A DNA stretch of 39,068 nucleotides from Croceibacterium_A sp965977975. Its GTDB lineage: Bacteria > Pseudomonadota > Alphaproteobacteria > Sphingomonadales > Sphingomonadaceae. Shown piece by piece: positions 1 through 7,526 of this stretch; positions within the stretch are counted from its first letter, which is position 1, and every line of letters begins with the position of its first letter. The notes below the pieces were generated by a model that saw only the letters and a list, made by a program, of their open reading frames with translations, was not told the origin of the DNA and made no database searches. Position numbers and translations under genes: made by a program. The DNA lies in NCBI GenBank assembly GCA_965977975.1, contig CBHCZH010000018.1, positions 1 to 39,068 on the forward strand, written 5' to 3'.

Positions 1-223
1 GATCCACCTTGCTCTGAACTTGCGCAACCGCAGCGTCGGAAGTGAGATCGACCTGTACCTGCACCGCGACCACTTTACGGGCTGTCGCATCGATGATCTC
101 CTCAGGGAGGCCCCGCCGCGCGAGCTCGCGCGCAAAGCTTGCGCCAATCCCTTCGGATGCCCCCAAGATCAACGCCCATGGCCCGTATTTTCCTGCGAGA
201 TCGCCGTTCGGTCCCGCGCTCAT
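1..223 (-). CDS. SDR-family oxidoreductase, N-terminal part only (window edge), with apparent internal deletion
   Basis: The reading frame starts at ATG 223 (AAGG lies 8 bases upstream) and runs off the left edge of the window. The visible 74 residues begin with a KYGPWALILGASEGIG segment, the nucleotide-binding glycine motif of short-chain dehydrogenases. After RRGL the sequence goes straight to PEEIIDATARKVVAVQ and then the VDLTSD strand. SDRs of this type normally have some 15 residues here (strand beta-2 with a basic LVARR-like motif that binds NADP), so an in-frame deletion seems to have removed it. The gene lies 22 bases after the EthD gene and is probably cotranscribed with it. Family assignment is firm; whether the enzyme still binds cofactor is doubtful. 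Confidence 0.75.
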   Translation of the reverse strand, partial: MSAGPNGDLAGKYGPWALILGASEGIGASFARELARRGLPEEIIDATARKVVAVQVQVDLTSDAAVAQVQSKVD

Positions 224-245
224 GTCGGTGGCCTTGGCAGCCTTT

Positions 246-566
246 TCACTCGCAGACCTCGACAACGGAGATCACGTGCGCTGAGACGTCGAAAAGAAAG
301 GCTTCATCGGCCTCGCGTCGTTCCTTGGCTTTCCCCGTCATGGCACTGGCCATCGCAGTATCGAAGTCAGTCTGGCTGGCGAAATGAATCTCTGTCAGAA
401 CGTCGAAACCGCCGGTCGTTTGCGGAAAATAGTTGCGGCGATACTCGGTAATCTCCGGCATCATTTCGCGCACCAATGGCACATGGATCATTTCATAATG
501 ATCACGGAATTGTTCACGCGTAACGCCGCGTGCCATGCGCATTAGTGCTACCAGTTTTACAGCCAT
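246..566 (-). CDS. EthD-domain protein (dimeric alpha/beta-barrel family)
   Basis: This 106-residue protein has the EthD layout: an N-terminal strand VKLVALMRM, the helix with TREQFRDHYEMIHVPLV, a mid segment EITEYRRNYF, and a C-terminal strand ending in VISVVEVCE. EthD-type proteins are small ferredoxin-like-fold dimers often found next to monooxygenase or ring-degradation genes; most have no proven reaction. I place the start at ATG 566 because GGAG sits 7 bases upstream; a GTG at 572 would leave almost no spacing. It heads a leftward operon with the truncated SDR and is divergent from the Old Yellow Enzyme/P450 operon, which suggests a role in the same catabolic process. The specific role is inference. 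Confidence 0.8.
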   Translation of the reverse strand: MAVKLVALMRMARGVTREQFRDHYEMIHVPLVREMMPEITEYRRNYFPQTTGGFDVLTEIHFASQTDFDTAMASAMTGKAKERREADEAFLFDVSAHVISVVEVCE

Positions 567-737
567 GCCCACGCTCCATACCGTCTAAGCGGGTCCACCC
601 CTGACGCGAATATCATTAGCTGATGCTCATCGGCTTGTCCGTTCGGACGGTGCGGGTGCCCCTGACCACGAATTAGGCACAGTCGCCGATGCGAACCGGT
701 GCGCGGCGGCGGCGGTCAGTGAGGAAAGACAATCAAG
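567..737. promoter_or_regulatory. Divergent promoter region between the EthD and OYE genes, with a candidate operator
   Basis: These 171 bases separate two divergent catabolic transcripts and should hold both promoters. A perfect 12-base inverted repeat, GTCCGTTCGGAC, lies at 637-648 and is a plausible binding site for a dimeric regulator. GAGGAAAG at 721-728 is a good ribosome-binding site 9 bases before the GTG at 738. No regulator gene is adjacent, and I cannot define -35/-10 boxes with confidence. Confidence 0.35.
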
Positions 738-1925
738 GTGAACCAATCAGCGGTCATGACCGAGGCTGACGAGGTGGACCTCACTCCCCTGTTCGAACCG
801 TTCGAGATCAAGGGCCTGCACCTGCAGAACCGGATCGTCATGCCGGCCATGGGACGGCACTTTAATGACGATGGCGTACCCCAAGCCGGCTATGTCGACT
901 ATTTCCAGCGACGCGCCAGGGCCGGAACCGGGCTGCTCATCACCGAGGTCGCTTCGGTCGAACATCCGACATCCCAAGCCCATCCTGGATATGCGAGGCT
1001 CCACGGCGACGATGCTTTGCAGTCCTATTCCGCAATCATCAAAGCCGTCCACGCTGAGGGCGGTCGCATCATCCCTCAGTTGGTACATTGCGGGACGGTG
1101 CGGGAAGTAGGAGCCTCGCCCAATCCTGACCTCGCGCCCCTCAGTCCATCTGGAGTCTATCTTCCGTTCGAAAGCTTCGGCGAGAAGGTTCCGCCCACCC
1201 AGGTCGCCGAACCCGCCACGGTTCAGGAGATCAACGCTGCGATCGCCGGCTTCGCCATCAGTGCCGGGTACGCGAAACAACTCGGCTTCGACGGCGTGCA
1301 GATTCACGGCGCGCATGGCTATCTGATCGACCAGTTCTTCTGGACGGCCACCAACCTGCGCGGCGACGGTTACGGAGGAGACCTGCGGGCGCGCGCGCGG
1401 TTCGCAAGCGAAGTCGTCGCTGCCGTGCGGGATGTCGTGGGGGACGATTTCCCCATTTTCTTCCGCTGGTCGCAATGGAAGCAGCAGGACTATTGGGCGA
1501 AGCTGTGCCGATCGCCCGAGGAGATGGCCGAACTGCTCGATCCCATCTCTGCGGCCGGCGTCGATGTATTCGACGTTTCCACCCGCCGTGTGTGGGAGCC
1601 TGAGTTCGACGGCAGCGATCTTAACGCCGCCGCATGGACGAAACGGATCACCGGCAAGCCTGTCGTCACCGTCGGCTCGATTTCGCTCGATCACGATCCC
1701 TTGCCGAGCAAGGAAAGAGGCGACCGGCCTACCGAGGAACAAACCCGCAATCGCAGCCCTCGCAGCATCCGGCACGTCACCGGCATGCTCGAACGTGGCG
1801 AATGCGATCTGGTCGCCGTCGGCCGGGCGATGATCACGAACCCGGATTGGACGCGCGATCTGCGCGAAAGGCACTGGGACAAGCTGGGCAGTTATTCCGC
1901 CGATGCGCTCACGGAGCTTCACTGA
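738..1925 (+). CDS. Old Yellow Enzyme-family NADH:flavin oxidoreductase
   Basis: This 395-residue protein is a single-domain TIM-barrel flavoprotein. The N-terminus has LTPLFEPFEIKGLHLQNRIV and MPAMGRHF, the usual FMN-binding start. The middle carries HGAHGYLIDQFFW followed by NLRGDGYGG, where the paired histidines normally contact the substrate carbonyl. The C-terminus has DLVAVGRAMITNPDW, the phosphate-binding end of the barrel. There is no C-terminal NAD/FAD domain as in 2,4-dienoyl-CoA reductase FadH, so this is the short OYE form. Family members reduce alpha,beta-unsaturated ketones, aldehydes or related compounds with FMN and NAD(P)H. Start GTG 738 has a good Shine-Dalgarno. It is the first gene of an operon, 22 bases before the P450 gene. 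The substrate is unknown. Confidence 0.88.
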   Translation: MNQSAVMTEADEVDLTPLFEPFEIKGLHLQNRIVMPAMGRHFNDDGVPQAGYVDYFQRRARAGTGLLITEVASVEHPTSQAHPGYARLHGDDALQSYSAIIKAVHAEGGRIIPQLVHCGTVREVGASPNPDLAPLSPSGVYLPFESFGEKVPPTQVAEPATVQEINAAIAGFAISAGYAKQLGFDGVQIHGAHGYLIDQFFWTATNLRGDGYGGDLRARARFASEVVAAVRDVVGDDFPIFFRWSQWKQQDYWAKLCRSPEEMAELLDPISAAGVDVFDVSTRRVWEPEFDGSDLNAAAWTKRITGKPVVTVGSISLDHDPLPSKERGDRPTEEQTRNRSPRSIRHVTGMLERGECDLVAVGRAMITNPDWTRDLRERHWDKLGSYSADALTELH

Positions 1926-1947
1926 TGCCGCGGAAGGGAGAGCGATA

Positions 1948-3168
1948 ATGGCAAGCGAAGCAATGTGGTTCGAGCGGCCGGCCCATGTTCCGGCCGACCG
2001 CGTCTATGACTATGATCTCTATGAGCCTCCACGGCCGATCGACAGCGATTACCAACTCGATATTGTCCGCCGTATCCACGCCGAAGCACCGGATATCTTC
2101 TGGACCGACCGCAACGGGGGGCACTGGGTGTTTGCCAGAGCCGCGGACATCGACGCGGCCCAACGCAATGGCGAGGTCTTCTCCATGCGAGACGTCGTCG
2201 TGCCGGGGGACTCGAAGCCGCAGATCAATATCCCGCTCGAAACCGATGGCGAGGCTCACCTGGCATATCGCGGCGTTCTGCAGCCTGCCTTCTCGCCGGC
2301 CCACATCAAGGCGCTTGAAACGACGATCCGCGACCTTGCCATCGAACTGATCGAAGGCTTCCTTCCGAACGGCCAGTGCGAATTCGTGCACGAGTTCAGC
2401 TCTATCCTGCCGATAGAGATTTTTCTGCAGATCGCCGACCTCCCCCGCACCGACAAGGACGACCTGATGACCTGGGCGGATGCCGCCGTGCATCCACCTG
2501 AACTCAAGGATCGGGTTTGGGGCTACACCAGGATGGCGGAGTATATCGAAAAGCTGATGGCCCAGCGGGCTGAGAGCGACCGCGACGACGTCATTTCGCT
2601 GATCATGCGCGCGCGCGTGTTCGATCGCGAGATGACGCATGAGGAACGCCACTCGATGATCCTCAATGTCCTGCTTGGCGGTCTTGATACGGTCATGGCA
2701 ACGATGGGCGTGATCGCGCGCTTCCTCGCTCTCAATCCCGACCATCGCCATCAGCTGCGCAACGACTACGGCCTGATCCCGCGCGCGATCGATGAGTTGA
2801 TGCGCTATTATGGCGCTACCGGCACGGCGCGCGTCATCACGCGAGACTGCGAATATATGGGTCTGACCTTCAAGGAAGGGGACCGGGTCCTTGTCCAGAC
2901 CATGTTCCACGGACAGGACGAACGGCGCTTCCCTAATCCCCAAACTGTCGATTTCCACCGCGGTGACGTGCGCCATGCTGCCTTTGGGCAAGGCAAGCAC
3001 CGCTGCATCGGTGCGATGCTCGCTCGGCTCGAGATGCGAATCTTCATCGAAGAGTGGCTCAGCCGCATTCCGGAATTCACGGTCGCTGACCACGATCCGC
3101 CCGTGCTGGAGCGAGGCATGGTGAATTCAATCCGCAAGCTGGTCCTGCGGTGGCCGATCCAGAGCTGA
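1948..3168 (+). CDS. Cytochrome P450, P450cam-like (CYP101-related)
   Basis: This 406-residue soluble P450 has the full set of signatures: the I-helix LLGGLDTV at about residues 242-249 (acid-alcohol pair D247/T248), ExxR at E283-R286, and the heme loop FGQGKHRCIG with the thiolate ligand C353. From memory it resembles Pseudomonas P450cam along its length (shared NGGHW, a PNGQC segment, GGLDTV, and EWLxRIPxF near the C-terminus). P450cam's camphor-contact Tyr96 appears to be replaced: the equivalent stretch reads KPQINIPLE, placing Gln there. The equivalents of Leu244 and Val247 look like Asn and Leu. A different, perhaps terpenoid-like, substrate is therefore likely. Start ATG 1948 follows GGAAGGGAG. 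No ferredoxin or ferredoxin reductase gene is nearby, so electrons must come from elsewhere. Confidence 0.9.
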   Translation: MASEAMWFERPAHVPADRVYDYDLYEPPRPIDSDYQLDIVRRIHAEAPDIFWTDRNGGHWVFARAADIDAAQRNGEVFSMRDVVVPGDSKPQINIPLETDGEAHLAYRGVLQPAFSPAHIKALETTIRDLAIELIEGFLPNGQCEFVHEFSSILPIEIFLQIADLPRTDKDDLMTWADAAVHPPELKDRVWGYTRMAEYIEKLMAQRAESDRDDVISLIMRARVFDREMTHEERHSMILNVLLGGLDTVMATMGVIARFLALNPDHRHQLRNDYGLIPRAIDELMRYYGATGTARVITRDCEYMGLTFKEGDRVLVQTMFHGQDERRFPNPQTVDFHRGDVRHAAFGQGKHRCIGAMLARLEMRIFIEEWLSRIPEFTVADHDPPVLERGMVNSIRKLVLRWPIQS

Positions 3169-3268
3169 GGTGTTGGGGGCCTGATAGCGGGCTGCCGCCG
3201 CGAGCTGTGTCAGCAGCGGTGAGGCCACTGCCGCGGCCATAGAACTGAACCAGGAAGGAAGACTGAGG

Positions 3269-4033
3269 ATGGACATCAATGGTCTCGCCGCGATCGTCAC
3301 CGGCGGCGCATCGGGTCTCGGAGGCGCCACCGCAGCGCGGCTGGCACGGGCTGGCGCCAAGGTTACCGTGTTCGACCTCAATTCTGAACTGGGCGAGGAC
3401 CATTCCAGGGCGATCGGCGGACGCTTCTTCGCCGTCGACGTCACTGACGAAGCCGCGGTAGAGCACGCCATCGCGGAGGCAGAGGGCGTGCACGGCAAGG
3501 CTCGCATCCTGGTCAACTGTGCAGGCATTTCGCCTCCGGCCAAGGCTATCGGTCGCGACGGTAAGCCTATGCCCCTGAGCGATTTCTCGAAGACCGTCTC
3601 AATAAACCTGCTCGGCACGTTCAATGTTCTGTCGAAGTTCGCGGCCCGCATCCACGATGCCGACACCGTCGGCACGGAGGAACGCGGGATAATTATCAAT
3701 ACCGCGAGCGTTGCCGCGTTCGAGGGGCAGATAGGTCAGGCGGCCTACGCTGCGTCGAAGGGCGGTATTGCGAGCATGACCCTTCCGCTAGCACGCGAAC
3801 TCGCTCGCTATGGTATTCGGGTCGTCACGATCGCGCCTGGTCTCTTCTTGACCCCCATGATGGAGGGCTTTCCACAAGAGGTTCAGGATTCTCTGGCGAA
3901 ACAGGTGCCGTTCCCGTCTCGCCTCGGTCGGCCTGAAGAGTACGCCCTCATGGTCGAGCAAATCGTTGCGAACTCCATGCTCAATGGTGAAGTGATTCGG
4001 CTCGACGGAGCAATTCGGATGTCCCCGCGGTGA
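3269..4033 (+). CDS. SDR dehydrogenase, 3-hydroxyacyl-CoA dehydrogenase type-2-like
   Basis: This 254-residue classical SDR has TGGASGLGGATA at residues 11-22, the acidic FDLN after strand 2 (favouring NAD over NADP), NCAGIS, and the catalytic serine and YAASK tetrad pair in SVAAFEGQIGQAAYAASKGG. The overall pattern, including the IAPGLFLTPM region and the C-terminal NGEVIRLDGAIRM, matches 3-hydroxy(-2-methyl)acyl-CoA dehydrogenases of the HSD17B10 type. It would oxidise a 3-hydroxyacyl-CoA between the hydratase and thiolase steps, fitting its neighbours. AGGAAGG precedes the ATG. Its stop overlaps the GTG start of the next gene (GTGA), a sign of translational coupling. A 100-base gap separates it from the P450 gene. 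Confidence 0.85.
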   Translation: MDINGLAAIVTGGASGLGGATAARLARAGAKVTVFDLNSELGEDHSRAIGGRFFAVDVTDEAAVEHAIAEAEGVHGKARILVNCAGISPPAKAIGRDGKPMPLSDFSKTVSINLLGTFNVLSKFAARIHDADTVGTEERGIIINTASVAAFEGQIGQAAYAASKGGIASMTLPLARELARYGIRVVTIAPGLFLTPMMEGFPQEVQDSLAKQVPFPSRLGRPEEYALMVEQIVANSMLNGEVIRLDGAIRMSPR

Positions 4034-4878
4034 CAAGAAGAGCATCGCCAGCGGCGACAGAAGCTGCGGTGCCGCAAGCGCAGGAAGTCAGCGCCACACC
4101 CGTCGCGCTGACGGTGTCCGACACCGTGGCGACAATCACGCTGAACCGGCCAGAGGCAGGGAACTCGATCAACCAGCCCATGGCCGACGCGCTCCTTGAC
4201 GCTGCGATCCGGTGCGACAACGATACCGCAATTCGCTGTGTTGTGCTGACCGGAGCGGGCAAGCTCTTCTGCGGCGGCGGAGACATCGGGTCATTCGTCT
4301 CGGCGGGCCCTGAAATTCCAGCCTATCTAGGCCGACTGGTGGGCACGCTGCACCAAGCCGAACTCAAGCTTATGCGCATGGCCAAGCCTTTGCTGGTGCT
4401 GGTCAACGGGCCGGCTGCTGGTGCGGGCATGAGCCTTGCCATGTGCGGCGACATAGTGATCGCCTCGGAGCGAGCGTCCTTCACGCCTGCTTATGGGAGC
4501 GTAGGGCTGTCGGCTGATGGCGGCATGACCTGGTTCTTGCCAAGGCATGTCGGCCTCCGCCGGGCGCAGGATATTATCTTGAGCAACCGACGGGTTCCGG
4601 CTCGTGAAGCTGCGGAAATTGGCCTCATAACCCGTGTCGTGCCGGATGAGGATCTGGTGAGGGAAGGAACCTCGACCGCTCAAGCCCTGGCGAGCGCGGC
4701 GACGGGGGCAGTGGGCGCCGTTCGCAACCTTTTGCTCGACAGCTCGTGCAGCTCACTCGAAGCCCAACTCGAACGCGAAGCCCGGGCGATGGCAACGGCA
4801 GGCGGAAGTGACGACTGCCGCGAAGGCTTGCAGGCCTTGAGCGAAAGTCGAGCGCCCAATTTTACAGGAAAGGCATGA
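4030..4878 (+). CDS. Crotonase-superfamily protein, PaaG-like isomerase type
   Basis: This 282-residue crotonase-fold protein has a short extra N-terminus (about 25 residues) before the domain. The oxyanion-hole segments are visible: KLFCGGGDIGSF and NGPAAGAGMSLAMCGDIVIA. The two glutamates of true enoyl-CoA hydratases are missing: GMSLA stands where GCELA would be, and TPAYGSVGLSADGG where QPEIKLG would be. The aspartate in SADGGMTWFLPRHVG matches the acid of PaaG-type and other enoyl-CoA isomerases. It is therefore more likely to shift or open a CoA-bound alkene or epoxide than to hydrate one. The start is a GTG overlapping the preceding stop. The thiolase follows after one base. The isomerase call is inference from residues. 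Confidence 0.78.
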   Translation: MTRRASPAATEAAVPQAQEVSATPVALTVSDTVATITLNRPEAGNSINQPMADALLDAAIRCDNDTAIRCVVLTGAGKLFCGGGDIGSFVSAGPEIPAYLGRLVGTLHQAELKLMRMAKPLLVLVNGPAAGAGMSLAMCGDIVIASERASFTPAYGSVGLSADGGMTWFLPRHVGLRRAQDIILSNRRVPAREAAEIGLITRVVPDEDLVREGTSTAQALASAATGAVGAVRNLLLDSSCSSLEAQLEREARAMATAGGSDDCREGLQALSESRAPNFTGKA

Positions 4879-4879
4879 G

Positions 4880-6040
4880 GTGACCCAAGCCTACATCGTC
4901 GATGCGGTGCGAACGGCGGGCGGACGCCGCAAGGGGGCGCTGGCAGACTGGCATCCGGCCGATCTAGGGGGCGAGGTGGTCAACGCCGTGCTTGATCGCA
5001 CAGGAATCGACCCAGCCGTGATCGACGACGTGATTGTCGGCTGCGTGACCCAGGCCGGCGAGCAGGCTTTCGCCTTCGGCCGCAATGTCGTGCTCGCCTC
5101 GCGCCTCCCGGTTAGCGTTCCGGCTGTCACGGTAGACCGGCAGTGCGGCTCTTCCCAGCAGGCGATCCATTTCGCCGCGCAAGCAGTCATGTCCGGGGTG
5201 CAGGACGTGGTGATCGCCGCGGGCGTCGAAAGCATGACGCGCGTACCGATGTTCTCCAACATGAGCCTGCACGAGCAGGCCGGATTGGGCATCGGTCCGG
5301 TCAGCGAGCGCATCCAGCGTCGCCATGGGGTGGCCGCGTTCAGCCAGTTCATCGGTGCGGAAATGGTGGCGACCAAATACGGCCTCGACCGGGAAGCGCT
5401 CGACCGCTTCGCGCTGAATAGCCACCAACGAGCTGCGACCGCCACCAAAGCCGGCCGTTTCGCCGCCGAGATCGTGCCGGTCATGTCCGCCAATGGTCCC
5501 CACCTCGAGGATGAGGGCATCCGCTACGACGCCACCCTGGAAAGCATCGCCTCGGTCAAGTTGCTCCAGGAAGACGGCGTGATTTCCCCGGCCAACGCCA
5601 GCCAGATCTGTGATGGCGCATCGGCGGTTCTGGTTGTCAACGAGCGCGCCCTCAACGCCCACAACCTGACCCCTCTGGCCCGGATAGTGAACCTGACCGT
5701 AACCGCCGGCGATCCAGTGATAATGCTGGAAGAGCCCTTGTTCGCAACTCCCAGAGCATTGCAGAAGGCCGGTCTGTCGCTCCGCGATATCGACCTGTTC
5801 GAGGTCAACGAGGCCTTTGCCTCCATTCCGCTCGCCTGGCTCAAAGCGCTCGATGCCGACCCGGAAAGGCTCAATGTTAACGGCGGCGCAATCGCGCTCG
5901 GCCATCCGCTCGGCGCGAGTGGCACGAAACTGATGACCACGCTCGTCCACGCACTTCGGGCCGCAGGCAAGCGCTATGGCCTCCAGACCATGTGCGAAGG
6001 CGGTGGCGTCGCCAACGTCACGATCGTGGAGGCACTCTGA
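4880..6040 (+). CDS. Acetyl-CoA acyltransferase (thiolase)
   Basis: This 386-residue protein is a full-length thiolase. It has the nucleophilic cysteine C89 in VDRQCGSSQQ, NEAFASIPLAW with the active-site asparagine region, GGAIALGHPLGASG with the catalytic histidine, and the C-terminal CEGGGVANVTIVEAL with the second cysteine. Thiolases of this type cleave a 3-ketoacyl-CoA to acetyl- or propionyl-CoA plus a shortened acyl-CoA. In this operon that would be the last step after the isomerase and SDR. GTG 4880 lies one base beyond the crotonase stop, indicating tight coupling. It is most likely degradative, not biosynthetic, given the P450 and OYE upstream. Confidence 0.9.
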   Translation: MTQAYIVDAVRTAGGRRKGALADWHPADLGGEVVNAVLDRTGIDPAVIDDVIVGCVTQAGEQAFAFGRNVVLASRLPVSVPAVTVDRQCGSSQQAIHFAAQAVMSGVQDVVIAAGVESMTRVPMFSNMSLHEQAGLGIGPVSERIQRRHGVAAFSQFIGAEMVATKYGLDREALDRFALNSHQRAATATKAGRFAAEIVPVMSANGPHLEDEGIRYDATLESIASVKLLQEDGVISPANASQICDGASAVLVVNERALNAHNLTPLARIVNLTVTAGDPVIMLEEPLFATPRALQKAGLSLRDIDLFEVNEAFASIPLAWLKALDADPERLNVNGGAIALGHPLGASGTKLMTTLVHALRAAGKRYGLQTMCEGGGVANVTIVEAL

Positions 6041-6111
6041 GGGCTAACCGCACCGTATGACAGAACTGTCCGGAATCGAGCATTCCAATCGCATGATGTG
6101 GGTAGCCGCGC

Positions 6112-6222
6112 CTAATGGGCTGCTGCGATGTCGCCCAACACCAGACGGATGATGTCCTCGGCGACTTGCCGGATTCCCATCCTTCCGCGAGGACGCACGA
6201 CCGAGAGCAAGCCAATCGTGGT
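6112..6222 (-). pseudogene. Possible C-terminal remnant of a TetR-like regulator
   Basis: Between the thiolase and the enoyl-CoA hydratase, the minus strand carries a tail ending in a TAG at 6112-6114. It includes VVRPRGRMGIRQVAEDIIRL followed by VLGDIAAAH. This has the look of the last helix of a TetR-family regulator. No start codon or DNA-binding domain is attached: upstream the frame runs antisense into the hydratase gene and loses any protein-like character. I read it as the stump of a regulator cut off by a rearrangement. The family call is tentative and chance resemblance is possible. Confidence 0.35.
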
Positions 6223-6243
6223 GGCTCTTCCAGGAAGAGAGGA

Positions 6244-7038
6244 ATGGGGAAGTTTGTGAACTACGAAACCATTACGACCGAACTGCGCGGCGCTGTCACG
6301 CTGATCACCCTCAACCGCCCACAGTCGCTGAACGCGCTCAATTCGCAGGTGCTCGACGAAGTGATCAGCGCCTTCGCAACGTTCGAGGCCGATCCGGACC
6401 AGCGCTGCGCGGTGCTAACCGGCGCGGGCGACAAGGCGTTTGCCGCGGGCGCGGACATCAAGGAAATGGCCGACAAGCCCGCGGCGGACTTCTACAATGA
6501 GGAGTTCTTCGCCCGCTGGACCAGCCACCTTGTCAAGGCCACCCGCAAACCGTGGGTCGCAGCGGTCAACGGCTTTGCACTCGGCGGCGGGTGCGAATTG
6601 GCGATGATGGCGGATTTCATCATTGCGAGCGACAACGCGAAGTTCGGTCAGCCCGAGATCAAGCTCGGCGTCGCGCCGGGGATGGGCGGGAGCCAGCGGC
6701 TCACCCGCGCGGTGGGCAAGGCCAAGGCGATGGAGATGGTCCTCACCGGGCGGATGATGGACGCCGTCGAGGCAGAGCGCAGCGGCCTTGTCGCGCGCGT
6801 TGTGCCGCAAGAGAACCTGCTCGAAGAAGCCCTCAAGACCGCGGCCATGATCGCCGCCATGCCTCCGATGGCCGCGATCGCGAATAAGGAAATGGTCAAC
6901 GCCGCGTTCGAGACCACGCTCGACCAGGGCCTAATCATGGAGCGCCGCATCTTTCAGATTCTCACCGCCAGCGAGGACAGAGCCGAAGGCATGGCTGCGT
7001 TCATCGAGAAGCGGGATGGCAGGTGGAAAGGGCGGTGA
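6244..7038 (+). CDS. Enoyl-CoA hydratase (crotonase family)
   Basis: This 264-residue protein is a canonical crotonase. It has LNRPQSLNALN near the start, AFAAGADIKEM (first oxyanion-hole strand), GFALGGGCELAMMADFIIAS with the first catalytic glutamate, and GQPEIKLGVAPGMGGSQRL with the second. The C-terminus has the usual EGMAAFIEKRDGRWKGR. It should add water across a 2-enoyl-CoA double bond, complementing the isomerase-like crotonase upstream. ATG 6244 is chosen because AGGAAGAGAGG directly precedes it; longer upstream frames are not protein-like. It sits 203 bases after the thiolase and between two gene remnants, so it may have joined the cluster secondarily. Confidence 0.9.
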   Translation: MGKFVNYETITTELRGAVTLITLNRPQSLNALNSQVLDEVISAFATFEADPDQRCAVLTGAGDKAFAAGADIKEMADKPAADFYNEEFFARWTSHLVKATRKPWVAAVNGFALGGGCELAMMADFIIASDNAKFGQPEIKLGVAPGMGGSQRLTRAVGKAKAMEMVLTGRMMDAVEAERSGLVARVVPQENLLEEALKTAAMIAAMPPMAAIANKEMVNAAFETTLDQGLIMERRIFQILTASEDRAEGMAAFIEKRDGRWKGR

Positions 7039-7179
7039 TCCGCTGCCACCTCCGCGCCTCCAGCAGGCTCCAGAGATGCTCGAGATCGTCTAAACCGCCT
7101 TGCTCCCGGCGGCGGCACAACATGATTCAGGCTGGCGCGTATCAGCGGTCGGCAACACGGCGGAGCCCGGAACGCGGCT

Positions 7180-7403
7180 CTTGACGGTATCTCGGTCCGC
7201 TTGTCGGTGGCGAGGCCCGTCGGCGAGGCCTCGATCACCATCTTTCCGCGGCGCGCGACACGGTAGGGTCAAGCCGTTGTCGACCTCGATCCGGATCTCG
7301 TTGCTGCATCGGGTGAAGCCAGCACGAATGGCTCCTGCGCCCAAGCGGTCGCCGGCACGGCTGCCGACAGGAGCGACATTGCAAACGATCCGCCATCCCG
7401 CAT
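7180..7403 (-). pseudogene. Frameshifted N-terminal remnant of a GH97-like glycoside hydrolase
   Basis: The 488-base gap between the hydratase and GH2 genes holds a broken gene on the minus strand. Reading from ATG 7403 (GAAGGA a few bases upstream) gives a signal-peptide-like stretch with MSLLSAAVPATAWAQ, then EPFVLASPDAA. The next frame continues with SNEIRIEVDNGLTL, and the third with GKMVIEASPTGLATDKR. Joined, these read as the N-terminal domain of GH97 enzymes (an ASPD opening, a GKxVIExSPxGL block). At least two frameshifts separate them and the catalytic barrel is absent. The family call is from pattern memory. I see nothing else definite in 7039-7526. Confidence 0.55.
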
Positions 7404-7526
7404 TTCTATTCCTTCACGATTTTTCGGCGAGCGAAGCATGTCCAGGCCGGTGCGGCCGCCAGCATCCTGCCTCAGCGCTGATGTTTGGTCGTGGCGTGCC
7501 GATCGGCAGGCCCCGCACTTTCGACT

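Noticed and set aside
747..1922. Long minus-strand frame opposite the OYE gene
   Set aside because: It is a high-GC shadow without domain-like sequence; the plus-strand frame has clear flavoprotein motifs.
7039..7110. Minus-strand frame reading DDLEHLWSLLEARRWQRIT, possibly a regulator tail
   Set aside because: Too short and generic; it could be chance in GC-rich DNA.
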